Assembly (NCBI RefSeq): GCF_021646685.1
Contig: NZ_JAKJHW010000004.1
Span: 1-64,000, forward strand
DNA: 64,000 nt
Direction: 5' to 3'
From: Pseudalkalibacillus salsuginis
Lineage (GTDB): Bacteria; Bacillota; Bacilli; Bacillales; Fictibacillaceae
Shown: one piece after another, positions 1 through 8,413 of the stretch
How positions within the stretch are numbered: the first letter of the stretch is position 1
Layout: each line of letters starts with the position of its first letter
The notes under the pieces: model-generated
What the model was told of the DNA's origin: nothing
What the model saw: the letters and a program-made list of their open reading frames with translations, nothing else
Database searches by the model: none
Made by a program: the position numbers and the translations under genes

Positions 1-14
1 CCCTTTTTAGCCAT
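1..14 (-). CDS. 5' end of an unidentified gene running off the left edge
   Basis: Only the first codons are visible: on the minus strand an ATG at 14-12 is followed by codons for M-A-K-K-G. A strong GGGAGGGG Shine-Dalgarno site lies seven bases upstream. The family cannot be identified from five residues. The leader upstream forms an inverted repeat that includes the ribosome binding site (see 20-92). That the start is real is inferred from the well-spaced ribosome binding site. Confidence 0.4.
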
Positions 15-19
15 AGAAA

Positions 20-92
20 ATCCCCTCCCAGGTAGACTCTTAAGAACATCATATCAAATGCTCTCTTTTTTTCCTGTCTACCTGAAGGGGAT
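20..92 (-). promoter_or_regulatory. leader hairpin overlapping the ribosome binding site of the left-edge gene
   Basis: Two blocks pair: ATCCCCT (20-26) with AGGGGAT (86-92), and AGGTAGAC (30-37) with GTCTACCT (76-83). They make a 15-bp stem with a 2x3 internal loop and a loop of about 38 nt. Read on the minus strand, the downstream arm contains the GGGAGGGG ribosome binding site of the ATG at 14. No U-run follows on either strand, so a plain terminator is unlikely. Confidence 0.5.
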
Positions 93-235
93 AATACCAA
101 GCCAGCTCATTTTTCTTTACGAGTACAAAGGTTTTCAACTATTTATTATTACACTAGCAAAAAATTGAGAAATCTAATGATAAATACCTATACGTTCAAT
201 TTAAACCTGTAATATAATACATTAACTTTAATGGA

Positions 236-877
236 TTATTCAGATGCATGGACCTTACTTGCATAGTTGTATAGAGTGGTTAATGTATGGAATGTCTGAT
301 CCATTTTTGCAAGCAATGCTTTTCCATCCTGCAAGATTTCGTCATTTTTCGGAATGTGGATCCCGCATAATAATTCCGCTTTTTTGATGTCTTTCAAACG
401 GGTTGTCATTTTAGAAAACTTTTCATGATCCACCTCAGAATGAGGAATCGCTTCAGGTTTCGTATGATCCACTGACCAGACGTAGTCCTTAGGAATCTGT
501 TTCAGTACCTCATCCTGATGTTCAGTTAATATACGAGCAAAATCTTTTTTCACTGGAGATTCATAAATCACTGCAAACCAGACGAAGAGATGATCCTCAA
601 ATAACCCGATTTGAAAGTGTGGAAGTTTTTTATAACCACGTTTACTGTTTGCAAAAGCAACCCAGGTATCATCCGGAGGATTCACTGTTCTTCTAGCATG
701 TTTTGCCGTATGATAAAACATTTCATCACCTGTAGCTGCTGACAGTGTCGGCGCAAAATGCTCACCAAGTTTTTCAAGCTTTGGACGAATTTGATTCTGG
801 ATAGCCTCCATCCTTGCATCGAGCCCCTGGATTTTGAAAACGTTAAAATCTTGTTCTGTAAAACCATTGAAATTCAC
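236..877 (-). CDS. yktB: DUF1054 family protein YktB
   Basis: The 213-residue product matches the DUF1054/YktB family of Bacilli as I remember it, including the stretches LDARME near the N-terminus, [10 protein letters not shown], and [10 protein letters not shown] followed by a [10 protein letters not shown] core. Its biochemical role is not established. I chose the GTG at 877: GAGGTGA lies five bases upstream and the protein then starts [11 protein letters not shown] as in relatives. The frame stays open 19 codons further upstream without a better site. It is divergent from ykzI, as in the B. subtilis yktB-ykzI-yktC order. Confidence 0.88.
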   Translation of the reverse strand: MNFNGFTEQDFNVFKIQGLDARMEAIQNQIRPKLEKLGEHFAPTLSAATGDEMFYHTAKHARRTVNPPDDTWVAFANSKRGYKKLPHFQIGLFEDHLFVWFAVIYESPVKKDFARILTEHQDEVLKQIPKDYVWSVDHTKPEAIPHSEVDHEKFSKMTTRLKDIKKAELLCGIHIPKNDEILQDGKALLAKMDQTFHTLTTLYNYASKVHASE

Positions 878-1078
878 GTGATTCACCTCGTTGAGTATAT
901 AAAATGAGTGTACCATACGAAGACTGTGTATCAAAATGTTAAACAGAGTAAGGCAATATATACGTTACAGGAGTGGGAGGCTATAGAATACCGGGGTTGT
1001 AGGTTGAAATTTCTGAATAGTATGATAAAAGCGAGCTTTGAAGTGTAAAAAGTTAAAAGAAAAGGAGTGTGAGTTACC

Positions 1079-1267
1079 ATGAAACAAGTGATTCAAACGC
1101 TAAAATTGACGGAAGCTGAGCGTCGAATCCCAGTTCTTCGACTCGAAATCGATTATGAATTGGCAACTCTACACGAGGCACTCGTAGCAAAAAATACTGA
1201 ACAAATCAAAAGATCAAAGAAAAAATTAGAACGATTAAGACAAGAAATGTTACAATTAGAGGCATAA
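1079..1267 (+). CDS. ykzI: small coiled-coil protein YkzI
   Basis: A 62-residue, highly charged, probably all-helical protein with a lysine/arginine-rich segment (KRSKKKLERLRQEM) near its C-terminus. An AAAGGAGTG Shine-Dalgarno site precedes the ATG, and an intrinsic terminator follows at once. Size and position between yktB and yktC fit YkzI of B. subtilis, which has no known function. The symbol is assigned mainly on synteny. Confidence 0.75.
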   Translation: MKQVIQTLKLTEAERRIPVLRLEIDYELATLHEALVAKNTEQIKRSKKKLERLRQEMLQLEA

Positions 1268-1283
1268 TAATTGTAAACAGATA

Positions 1284-1316
1284 GAACGAACCTTTTACTT
1301 GCAGGGTTCGTTTTTT
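1284..1316 (+). terminator. intrinsic terminator of ykzI
   Basis: AACGAACC (1285-1292) pairs with GGTTCGTT (1305-1312) across a short loop, and the stem ends in a run of six T. It lies 17 bases after the ykzI stop. Confidence 0.85.
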
Positions 1317-1412
1317 ATGGAGGCATAGAGAGATGAATACTTTCCTCTGAAAAAGGGTACCTAGTGGTTTATCCACATACATAATAAGCACCATTTTGAA
1401 AGGAGTGACGTT

Positions 1413-2210
1413 GTGGCGAACAATTGGGATGAAATTCGCAATCAAGCCGTTACATGGGCACACGAAGCCGGAGATGTCATCCGCGAATCATTTGAGAAAG
1501 AATTGACCATCGAAACAAAATCAAATGCTGATGACCTGGTAACGAACATGGATCGTGAAGTTGAAGAATATTTGATCAATAAAATCAAGGAATCCTATCC
1601 GGAGCATCAAATACTCGGAGAAGAAGGTATAGGAGAGGAAGTAACTTCTTTAGAAGGCACCGTATGGATCATCGACCCTATTGACGGAACGATGAACTTT
1701 GTCCATCAGCAAACGAATTTCGCCATCTCCATTGGTGTTTACCATGAAGGTGTTGGAATGGTAGGCGTCATCTATAATGTGATCTACGATGAAATGTTCC
1801 ATGCTGTAAAAGGAAAAGGTGCTTTTTTGAATGATGTTAAGTTACCTGAACTAGAAGGCGTACCAATTGAAAAATCCATCATCGCGATCAATGCGACTTG
1901 GATCACAAGGAACGAGCGAATCGATCCAGCACGATTGGTTCCAGTCGTCGATCGTTGTCGCGGTACACGCTCCTACGGGTCGGCAGCTATTGAACTTGCT
2001 TTCGTTGCTTCAGGCCGACTGGACGCTTACATTACGATGCGCTTATCACCATGGGATTTTGCCGCAGGAAAAGTGTTAATTGAAGAAGTTGGTGGGCGTG
2101 TAACCAACCTGGATGGAGATCCACTGGACATGCTCGGCAGAAACTCCATATTTGCTGGTAAAGCAGGGCTCCATCAACAGATTTTAGAAGAATATTTATC
2201 CGATGATTGA
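1413..2210 (+). CDS. yktC: inositol monophosphatase family protein
   Basis: The 265-residue protein belongs to the SuhB/IMPase family of Mg2+-dependent, Li+-sensitive phosphatases. Metal-site motifs are visible: GEEGIGE around residues 69-75, DPIDGTMN at 88-95 and WDFAAG at 214-219. The usual substrates of the family are myo-inositol-1-phosphate and related sugar phosphates; which one is used here is unknown. The start is GTG at 1413 behind AGGAGTG. The stop overlaps the next reading frame by eight bases, which suggests coupled translation. This is the YktC position in B. subtilis. Confidence 0.9.
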   Translation: MANNWDEIRNQAVTWAHEAGDVIRESFEKELTIETKSNADDLVTNMDREVEEYLINKIKESYPEHQILGEEGIGEEVTSLEGTVWIIDPIDGTMNFVHQQTNFAISIGVYHEGVGMVGVIYNVIYDEMFHAVKGKGAFLNDVKLPELEGVPIEKSIIAINATWITRNERIDPARLVPVVDRCRGTRSYGSAAIELAFVASGRLDAYITMRLSPWDFAAGKVLIEEVGGRVTNLDGDPLDMLGRNSIFAGKAGLHQQILEEYLSDD

Positions 2211-2673
2211 ACGGAATTTGACAATAGATGATCTCGGACTTATTTCAGAATGGTTTAAGCATTCTTCAGAGTGGATAAAAGAAGAAGGTATGCTGAAGGA
2301 AGAGATCGGTCCTCAAAGAATCGGGGTCTGGATGTCATTATATGATAGATACAAAGGTGACTGGTTGGTTTGGGAGGACAATGGGTCGACCAAAGGGCTC
2401 AGTTATCATATTCTTCATGCACCTTCCAACAAGAGGCCCTGGATCGGCATGGTGATGGTAGATCCCCTATTTAGAGGGGATGGGTACGGTAGACAAATCA
2501 TCCAGTTATTAAGCGGAAAACTTCAAAAGGAGCACTTCAAAATCGTTTATGCCGGTTGTCCTTTTACGCAAATCGGTTGGCTTCAGTTCCTTGCAGCTTG
2601 TCGATTTGAACAAATCGGGACAGATACTTTGCCTTCTGGAAAAAGATATATAAAACTTGTAAGACCTTTATGA
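2203..2673 (+). CDS. GNAT family N-acetyltransferase
   Basis: A 156-residue protein with a GNAT fold: the acetyl-CoA loop appears as MVDPLFRGDGYGRQIIQLL at about residues 86-104 (the R-x-x-G-x-G motif), followed by a C-terminal half ending in GKRYIKL. The substrate is not evident. The ATG overlaps the end of yktC by eight bases and has no strong ribosome binding site of its own, so it is probably translated by coupling from yktC. A hairpin terminator follows. Confidence 0.85.
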   Translation: MIERNLTIDDLGLISEWFKHSSEWIKEEGMLKEEIGPQRIGVWMSLYDRYKGDWLVWEDNGSTKGLSYHILHAPSNKRPWIGMVMVDPLFRGDGYGRQIIQLLSGKLQKEHFKIVYAGCPFTQIGWLQFLAACRFEQIGTDTLPSGKRYIKLVRPL

Positions 2674-2681
2674 AAAAATAA

Positions 2682-2751
2682 TCAGGGAATCCTTCAATCG
2701 GAATCGAGAGTCGTTAGGTTCACGAAGAAAGGCATTCCCTGTTTTGCATTT
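2682..2751 (+). terminator. probable terminator after the yktC operon
   Basis: CAGGGAAT (2683-2690) and ATTCCCTG (2734-2741) form a perfect 8-bp stem around a 43-nt region, followed by a T-rich tract. The large loop makes it weaker than the other terminators here. Confidence 0.55.
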
Positions 2752-2761
2752 TGCTCAGCAT

Positions 2762-2953
2762 TCAATGGTTCCTTTGGTTTTCCTCTCTAAATTTCTTCTT
2801 GAGTTTAAAACCAGCTCCCATAAGGATAAAAGTAGCAGTAAGAGCGATGACAGCAAGTAGAATGCTCTGCTCACCGATAGCTACACCAATTAAAGCGATA
2901 TTAAACGTAACTAGAATCGAAATTAAAATAAAAATGATGGATTGTTTATTCAT
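2762..2953 (-). CDS. ylaF: two-helix membrane protein YlaF (DUF5325)
   Basis: A 63-residue protein with two hydrophobic segments (about residues 5-26 and 30-48) and a basic tail KLKKKFREENQRNH. It fits the DUF5325/YlaF family that lies upstream of typA in Bacilli. Function is unknown. Start ATG at 2953 with AGGAGGT six bases upstream. It is convergent with the acetyltransferase and divergent from typA. Confidence 0.75.
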   Translation of the reverse strand: MNKQSIIFILISILVTFNIALIGVAIGEQSILLAVIALTATFILMGAGFKLKKKFREENQRNH

Positions 2954-3145
2954 GGTCTACCTCCTAGAAATAGTGTATCGAAAAATGATAGAAAGAAAAA
3001 GTTTAAATTTTGTGTTATAATAGGAAAGTTGAAAATTTATTAGGTTTATACCATTAAGAGTATGTTCAAAAAGCCATCATCTAGATGATCGGTTATCCAG
3101 TTTGATCGGTCACATTTTGAGCACATATATTAAGGAGAGATTGAA

Positions 3146-4987
3146 GTGAATCTTCGAGAAGAACTACGCAATATTGCGATTATTGCCCACGTAGACCACG
3201 GGAAAACGACATTAGTCGACCAGATGCTCCACCAATCCGGAACGTTCAGAGATAACGAACAGGTCAGTGAACGTGCAATGGATTCTAATGATCTGGAAAA
3301 AGAACGTGGAATTACGATTTTGGCTAAAAATACAGCGATCAATTACAAAGAAAAGCGGATCAATATCATGGATACACCAGGACATGCTGACTTCGGTGGA
3401 GAAGTGGAACGTATCATGAAAATGGTAGATGGTGTGTTGCTGCTCGTCGATGCTTATGAGGGATGCATGCCACAAACCCGTTTCGTATTGAAAAAGGCAC
3501 TTGAACAAAAATTGACTCCGGTCGTGGTCGTCAATAAAATTGACCGACCATTTGCCCGTCCGGTTGAAGTAGTAGATGAAGTGCTGGATCTATTCATCGA
3601 ACTTGGTGCTGACGATGATCAGTTGGAATTCCCAGTCGTCTATGCTTCGGCTTTGAATGGAACAGCAAGCATAGATCCTGAAAACCAGGATGAAGATATG
3701 ACGGCCATTTTTGAATCCATTTTAGAACATATCCCTGCTCCTGTGGATAACAGCAATGAGCCGCTCCAATTCCAAGTAGCATTGTTGGACTACAATGATT
3801 ATCTTGGCCGTATTGGTATCGGAAGGGTATTCAGAGGCACGATCAAAGTCGGCCAAAGTGTTGCTTTGATGAAGTTGGATGGATCTGTGAAAAAGTTCCG
3901 GGTCACAAAGCTTTTCGGTTTCCTTGGATTGAAACGTGTAGAAATTAAAGAAGCACGTTCAGGGGACCTGATTGCGGTATCGGGTATGGAAGAAATAAAC
4001 GTAGGTGAAACGGTCTGCCCTGAAAACAACCAGGACCCGCTGCCAATCCTTCGTATAGATGAACCGACTATACAAATGACTTTCCTTGTAAATAATAGTC
4101 CGTTTGCAGGACGTGAAGGGAAATATTTGACGAGCCGAAAGATCGAGGAACGTTTGAACCAGCAATTAGAGACAGATGTGAGTTTACGTGTAGAAAACAC
4201 AGATTCTCCAGATGTGTGGACGGTTTCCGGACGTGGGGAACTGCATTTATCAATCTTGATTGAAAACATGCGAAGAGAAGGATATGAGTTACAGGTTTCT
4301 AAACCTGAGGTCATCATCCGTGAAATCGACGGCCAAAAATGTGAGCCGATCGAGCGTGTACAGATCGATGTTCCAGAAGAACATACAGGAGCGATCATGG
4401 AATCCCTCGGTGAACGAAAGGGTGAGATGGTCAATATGGTCAACCATGGTAACGGCCAAGTAAGACTTGAGTTCCTAGTACCTGCACGTGGCTTGATCGG
4501 CTACACCACGGAATTCTTAACTTTGACTCGCGGATATGGCATCCTGAATCATTCTTTTGACAGTTATCAGCCATATGTCCAGGCGAAAATCGGAGGACGT
4601 CGAGAAGGTGTTCTTGTTTCCATGGAATCTGGAAAAGTATCTCAATATGGGATCATTAATGTTGAAGACCGCGGAACGATTTTTGTGGAACCTGGAACTG
4701 ACATTTATGAAGGGATGATTGTCGGGGAACACAACCGTGAAAATGACATCACGGTCAATCTGACAAAAGTGAAGCAGCTGACCAATATGCGTTCAGCGGG
4801 TAAAGATAATACCGTTTCAATGAAAAAGGCGCGTGTAATGACACTTGAAGAAGCTCTTGAATATTTGAACGATAATGAGTATTGTGAAGTTACCCCTGAA
4901 TCCATTCGTTTGCGTAAGAAAATCCTTGATAAGAATGAACGTGAACGTATAGAGAAGAAGAATAAACTGACACAGCAGAATTCTTAA
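3146..4987 (+). CDS. typA: translational GTPase TypA/BipA
   Basis: A 613-residue GTPase of the EF-G-like superfamily that binds ribosomes and helps 50S assembly, mainly under stress or in the cold. G motifs are complete: G1 AHVDHGKTT at 14-22, G2 RGITI near 54, G3 DTPGHAD near 75 and G4 NKID near 129. Domains II, III, V and the BipA-specific C-terminal region follow, and the length is typical. The start is GTG at 3146 with AAGGAGAG upstream; the nearby TTG at 3141 leads straight into a stop. ylaH follows 21 bases downstream. Confidence 0.98.
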   Translation: MNLREELRNIAIIAHVDHGKTTLVDQMLHQSGTFRDNEQVSERAMDSNDLEKERGITILAKNTAINYKEKRINIMDTPGHADFGGEVERIMKMVDGVLLLVDAYEGCMPQTRFVLKKALEQKLTPVVVVNKIDRPFARPVEVVDEVLDLFIELGADDDQLEFPVVYASALNGTASIDPENQDEDMTAIFESILEHIPAPVDNSNEPLQFQVALLDYNDYLGRIGIGRVFRGTIKVGQSVALMKLDGSVKKFRVTKLFGFLGLKRVEIKEARSGDLIAVSGMEEINVGETVCPENNQDPLPILRIDEPTIQMTFLVNNSPFAGREGKYLTSRKIEERLNQQLETDVSLRVENTDSPDVWTVSGRGELHLSILIENMRREGYELQVSKPEVIIREIDGQKCEPIERVQIDVPEEHTGAIMESLGERKGEMVNMVNHGNGQVRLEFLVPARGLIGYTTEFLTLTRGYGILNHSFDSYQPYVQAKIGGRREGVLVSMESGKVSQYGIINVEDRGTIFVEPGTDIYEGMIVGEHNRENDITVNLTKVKQLTNMRSAGKDNTVSMKKARVMTLEEALEYLNDNEYCEVTPESIRLRKKILDKNERERIEKKNKLTQQNS

Positions 4988-5008
4988 TGAAAAAGGGAGA
5001 CGGTACCA

Positions 5009-5332
5009 TTGGAAGTCGATATCAACGAACGCCTTCAGTTTTTTGCAAAGCTATATAACGTCGATACGAATCCTGAAGTGGGTATGTGGTTTTTGTACCT
5101 GACCGTTCTTCTTTTATCCATCATCGTCTTCAAGTTGGGATTTTCAAGGAAATTACCGTTATTGAAAGCAGTGGTAGTTTATGTTTTCCTTGGACTCGGC
5201 TGTACGATTCTGACTTTTTTTGCTGTTTTTCTCCCTGTGACAGAAGGGCTGATGGTGGCAGCTGCGATTTTGATCATCTATAAGGTAAGATTGCATCAAT
5301 CCAAAAAAGAAGAGCAAAGTGAACAACAATAA
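5009..5332 (+). CDS. ylaH: YlaH-like membrane protein
   Basis: A 107-residue protein with three predicted membrane helices (about 25-43, 50-72 and 75-92) and a charged C-terminal tail. It matches YlaH in position, just after typA, and in topology. Function unknown. The start is TTG at 5009 behind AAAGGGAGAC, and the gene is probably cotranscribed with typA. A strong terminator follows at once. Confidence 0.8.
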   Translation: MEVDINERLQFFAKLYNVDTNPEVGMWFLYLTVLLLSIIVFKLGFSRKLPLLKAVVVYVFLGLGCTILTFFAVFLPVTEGLMVAAAILIIYKVRLHQSKKEEQSEQQ

Positions 5333-5333
5333 G

Positions 5334-5371
5334 AAAAAGGGGCTGACTTGATTTTAAGTCAGCCCCTTTTT
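5334..5371 (+). terminator. intrinsic terminator of typA-ylaH
   Basis: A near-perfect 16-bp stem, AAAAAGGGGCTGACTT pairing with its complement across GATTTT, ends in a T-run. The stem is symmetrical in A and T and could also work in the other direction. Confidence 0.92.
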
Positions 5372-5378
5372 AGAAAAA

Positions 5379-5499
5379 TAAGAAAGTATTAAAATTTTGT
5401 ATCAATGAAGCGATGCTTCAGTCCTCCTGCGGCGGCGTCAGCCTCCTCGTCGGACTTCCAGTGCCCGTCGTGGCTGAACAGGGCCGTTTGCGTTTTCAT
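5379..5499 (+). repeat. dispersed intergenic repeat, copy R1 (shortened)
   Basis: The copy begins with ATAAGAAAGTAT, has the core CCTCCTGCGGCGG...GCCTCCTCGTCGGACTTCCA and ends with GGGCCGTTTGCGTTTTC. The same blocks recur at 21516-21671 and 30702-31083. R1 lacks about 38 bases present in the others between the left end and the core. It begins about seven bases after the terminator T-run and ends just before the ribosome binding site of the next gene. Confidence 0.85.
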
Positions 5500-5529
5500 A
5501 TAACCTAATTTATTAATCGGAGGTAGATG

Positions 5530-5799
5530 ATGAATTTACAAGATGCTCTGTACAATTGGCTTACGATCAAAAAGGTTTCTGATGAAAGGAAAGACGATCA
5601 AGCCGCAAAGGATACACTGGATTTTTTTGAAGAAATGCTGAGGGATGACCATCAGGTCGCTGATCTTCAGATCGAAAAGAAGCCTCCCTTTTATCACATT
5701 CACTTTAAAATCGATGGGAAAGATTATAAAAAGCAGTTTCCGATTGAACTAATTGACGCATTATATGAAGCCATCGAATCTGAACCTAAATATAACTGA
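5530..5799 (+). CDS. conserved hypothetical protein
   Basis: An 89-residue acidic protein with no membrane segment or recognisable motif: a helical, charged first half (KKVSDERKDDQAAKDT) and a FYHIHFKIDGKDYKKQF region that looks like a beta hairpin. A perfect GGAGGT lies five bases before the second of two adjacent ATG codons, so I use 5530 rather than 5527. It sits between ylaH and ylaI, and its upstream region is a dispersed repeat. I do not assign a function. Confidence 0.75.
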   Translation: MNLQDALYNWLTIKKVSDERKDDQAAKDTLDFFEEMLRDDHQVADLQIEKKPPFYHIHFKIDGKDYKKQFPIELIDALYEAIESEPKYN

Positions 5800-5803
5800 C
5801 CGG

Positions 5804-6004
5804 TTACCACGATTCTTCCTTTGAGGAATTCCGATAAGTTACAAAATTTCCTGAAGTCTTACGCTCTTCTGTTCGTACTTTTATCCTTGAATGACAAGGC
5901 TGACACATGTATGTGTGAATGGGCCTATTTCTTAGTTTTTTAGCTAGAGGGCTCTGGTCTTCAATTTTTTCGATTTTATCACATAAAACACATTTGACAC
6001 GCAT
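5804..6004 (-). CDS. ylaI: YlaI family zinc-ribbon-like protein (DUF2197)
   Basis: A 66-residue protein with two CxxC pairs, CVLC near the N-terminus and CQPC in the middle, which probably bind one zinc ion. This matches the DUF2197/YlaI family; its role is unknown. I chose ATG at 6004, five bases after GAGGTGG. An in-frame GTG three codons upstream overlaps that site. The gene is convergent with the preceding hypothetical gene, four bases apart. Confidence 0.82.
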   Translation of the reverse strand: MRVKCVLCDKIEKIEDQSPLAKKLRNRPIHTYMCQPCHSRIKVRTEERKTSGNFVTYRNSSKEESW

Positions 6005-6183
6005 ATTGTCCACCTCTTTCTAAGACAAGTATATCATGAATGATTTCCAAACGTATAAACTAAACCGGAGAAGGGATTCAATCTTTCCTTGTAGAAGGTA
6101 TTATATATAATACGAGATCATTCTACAATTTGGTTGGAACATTGGTTCATGAGGAGCCAAAGCGGCATTCCGAGGAAAAAAAC

Positions 6184-6208
6184 GTTTCGTTCCCATGATG
6201 AACGAAAC
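6184..6208. promoter_or_regulatory. perfect 9-bp inverted repeat upstream of ylaL
   Basis: GTTTCGTTC (6184-6192) and GAACGAAAC (6200-6208) are perfectly complementary across a 7-base spacer, 58 bases before the ylaL start. A TATAAT hexamer at 6106-6111 lies upstream, so the dyad could be in the leader RNA or act as an operator. No T-run follows the second arm. Confidence 0.4.
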
Positions 6209-6265
6209 TTTGAATACTGTTTAATTTTAAAATAAGGAACCGTTTGATTAAAGGAGCTGGTAATA

Positions 6266-6721
6266 ATGACAACGAAAAGTTTATCATCATTGAATGAAAC
6301 GCAGTTTCGTCTATTGCAGAAAGAATGCTATGTAGTGGTGAATACCGTCGATCCTGTTGAGCAAACGCCATATGTAAATGCTATCTCCTGGGTACATGCC
6401 CTTGATGCCGAAACAATCGTTTTTGCTGTTGACTCACGTTCGCAAGCGGTCGCGAACATCAAAGAGAATGAACATATTTCGATTACTTTGATTGAAGATG
6501 AAACAACCTCTGTCATCAACGGGACAGCTCAGGTTTTGCAAGAGCGTATGGATTCTGTGCCCATCAAGCTCGCAAAAATAAAAGTCCATATTTCTGAAAT
6601 TAGAGACGCTATGTTTTACGGAGCGAAAATAACCCAGCCTCCACAGTATGAAAAGACCTATGACGCTCAGGCTGCAGCCAGGCTTGACAAGCAGGTAATG
6701 ACTGCATTGAAAAGCAACTGA
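6266..6721 (+). CDS. ylaL: pyridoxamine 5'-phosphate oxidase-like protein YlaL
   Basis: A 151-residue protein with a split-barrel flavin-binding fold: the N-terminal half shows the strand pattern CYVVVNTVD...YVNAISWVHA followed by TIVFAVDSRSQAVANIKENEHISI, typical of PNPOx-like proteins. True PNP oxidases are longer, so the cofactor and substrate here are unknown. The ATG at 6266 lies behind a GGAGCTGG site. It corresponds to YlaL. The PhoH-family ylaK gene that lies nearby in B. subtilis is absent from this window. Confidence 0.8.
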   Translation: MTTKSLSSLNETQFRLLQKECYVVVNTVDPVEQTPYVNAISWVHALDAETIVFAVDSRSQAVANIKENEHISITLIEDETTSVINGTAQVLQERMDSVPIKLAKIKVHISEIRDAMFYGAKITQPPQYEKTYDAQAAARLDKQVMTALKSN

Positions 6722-6965
6722 AAACTCTTATAATGGGGTACTGTAAAATCTAAGCGGAAAAAGTTACTTTGAGGGAAATTCGTGATACATCTTGGGGATT
6801 GCGATCGATCAATTCTAGTGGATTCTTTAAAAACACCAGTTTTACAAAAATAGATGACCACTAATTTTTAGAATCTTTTCTTGGTTTCACAAATAGCGGA
6901 ACAGTTCGATAAAAACGTTTTATATTTCGCTTATCCGGCAATTCTTAAGAGATCAGAAAGAAAAG

Positions 6966-7012
6966 CGGCTGCCCCATAAGTGTCTGACACTATTTGGGAC
7001 AGCCCTTTTTTA
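6966..7012. terminator. terminator between convergent ylaL and ylaJ with GTGTCTGACAC core
   Basis: GGCTGCCCCATAAGTGTC pairs with GACACTATTTGGGACAGCC with few mismatches. A T-run follows on the plus strand, and CTTTTC follows on the minus strand. It serves the convergent genes on both sides. The core is shared with the much longer hairpin at 45040-45164. Confidence 0.75.
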
Positions 7013-7013
7013 G

Positions 7014-7634
7014 TTAACGGGTTTCTTTGATTTTATTTGGGTCGCTAGGTGTGCTTTTACCTTGTTTCTGTTGTTGTTTTTGCAGGTTTTTCTCTTCGTC
7101 CTTTGGAATACTCTTATCATTTTTCCTTAATGGGTCCGGCTCCCTCTTGTTGTGTTGGCCAGGCATTTCTGGCATAAGGCGGCCGGTGATCGCGGCTAGT
7201 TCCTCGAAAATCCCCCCAACCGGTTTTCCAGCACTGATTTGTCTGCCCATTTCTTGCAAGCGGGCATAAAGATCAGGGTCGGCTGTAATGACAGCATTTG
7301 CTCCATATGGATCATGTTGTAACGCTTCAGCAACACTGTATTTGATCGAACCTACTCTTGATCGATCGATGTGATCATCTACATCGATTCCTACCACTGC
7401 ATATTTTCCCAGGACTACAGCGGTCGCATCCTTTACATCAGGTACCCTGGTCGCAATATCTACAAGACGTTTAGAAATATGTCGGGAGCTTTTTCTTTCA
7501 TCATTAGTGTATTCCACACTTTGTTTAACTTCGATAGGCTTTGAATCATTCCCAAAGCTCTGATCATTATTATTATTCTGACAGGAAATTAACAGTATAC
7601 ATAGCGTAACCAAGAAATAAGGAAGTTTCCGCAA
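7014..7634 (-). CDS. ylaJ: YhcN/YlaJ family sporulation lipoprotein
   Basis: A 206-residue lipoprotein: a short signal peptide ends in the lipobox LISC with Cys at residue 18, then a Q/N-rich linker. The YhcN/YlaJ domain follows (KSSRHISKRLVDIATRVPDV...AVVLGKYAVVGIDVD). The C-terminus is a lysine/glutamine-rich low-complexity tail. In B. subtilis YlaJ and YhcN are spore-associated lipoproteins, with YlaJ implicated in germination. The start is TTG at 7634, nine bases after AAAGGA; an ATG closer to that site is out of frame. Confidence 0.88.
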   Translation of the reverse strand: MRKLPYFLVTLCILLISCQNNNNDQSFGNDSKPIEVKQSVEYTNDERKSSRHISKRLVDIATRVPDVKDATAVVLGKYAVVGIDVDDHIDRSRVGSIKYSVAEALQHDPYGANAVITADPDLYARLQEMGRQISAGKPVGGIFEELAAITGRLMPEMPGQHNKREPDPLRKNDKSIPKDEEKNLQKQQQKQGKSTPSDPNKIKETR

Positions 7635-7734
7635 CGTTGTTCATCCTTTCATATAACTCAAGTTACGCTTATTGTTCGTATATTCTTCTATCTTTATTCA
7701 AATGGACATAGGTTAATTAAGGGTTGTCATTAGC

Positions 7735-7767
7735 AAAAAAAAGCCTGTATCCATATAGATACAAGCC
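7735..7767 (-). terminator. intrinsic terminator of the gene at 7784-8278
   Basis: On the minus strand GGCTTGTATC pairs with GATACAGGC across a 6-base loop and is followed by eight T. It lies 17 bases past the stop codon. Confidence 0.88.
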
Positions 7768-7783
7768 GTTTGCTCAAATTGGT

Positions 7784-8278
7784 TTATCTTACGATGATCC
7801 GGTTGATGTACCGGATTGGTTCGTTTTTGTTTGAACCATCACCATAGTAGAAATGAACTGGCCCATCTCCAAGAGGTTTCCCATTAAGAGAAAATCCAAG
7901 GATCCCATTTTTAGCATCATCAATCGAGATGGACACCACCTCTCCAGTGGACGTTTGTAATTCAATGGTTTTCGCATTATCAGGTTTTGCATTTTCAAGG
8001 AAAGGATTTAACGGAATCCCATAGGATTTCGTGAACAATTCTTCTTTATTGAATTGAATCTTGTTCTCGTTGGTATGAGTGGGTATTTTGGCACCCTCTC
8101 TCCGTTCACGATCCCAAAGCTGTGCAGCTTCTTTTGTATACACATCTTCAGGTTCAGTTATTTCTTCATCAAAATATGTACTCAAATCAACTTTTCTATC
8201 ATCAAAAATCCATACACCAGGGTCCAGGGTGATAGGATATACGACACTTCCTTCAATCATTACAATGGATTCCATCAT
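7784..8278 (-). CDS. conserved Bacillaceae protein of unknown function
   Basis: A 164-residue soluble protein with the conserved-looking N-terminal block YPITLDPGVWIFDDRKVDL, an acidic middle, and a beta-rich C-terminal half ending in YFYGDGSNKNEPIRYINRIIV-like strands. I have the impression that relatives are sometimes labelled peptidyl-prolyl isomerase, but I see no motif that supports this. Start: ATG at 8278 (MMESIV), six bases after AAAGGAG; an in-frame GTG two codons earlier overlaps the ribosome binding site. It is divergent from glsA. Confidence 0.75.
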   Translation of the reverse strand: MMESIVMIEGSVVYPITLDPGVWIFDDRKVDLSTYFDEEITEPEDVYTKEAAQLWDRERREGAKIPTHTNENKIQFNKEELFTKSYGIPLNPFLENAKPDNAKTIELQTSTGEVVSISIDDAKNGILGFSLNGKPLGDGPVHFYYGDGSNKNEPIRYINRIIVR

Positions 8279-8413
8279 GCTCACTCCTTTAAAAAAATAC
8301 AGTAATAAGTATAACGTTCTATCTTCGTTTTGTCACATTAGGGTATAGTACTACTAATATAAATAAACAATTACAATAGACAACGTTGTAGCGATTTTGG
8401 AGGTGTCGATCCT

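Noticed and set aside
2993-3021. A TATAAT hexamer at 3016-3021 as the typA promoter.
   Set aside because: No -35-like sequence at the right distance (AAGAAA there), so I do not call a promoter.
3799-4443. A 214-codon minus-strand open frame inside typA.
   Set aside because: typA is a full-length, highly conserved gene on the other strand; the antisense frame has no ribosome binding site or family match.
7027-7269. An 80-codon plus-strand frame with many cysteines and serines opposite ylaJ.
   Set aside because: It is the antisense of the lysine/glutamine-rich tail of ylaJ; its odd composition follows from that.
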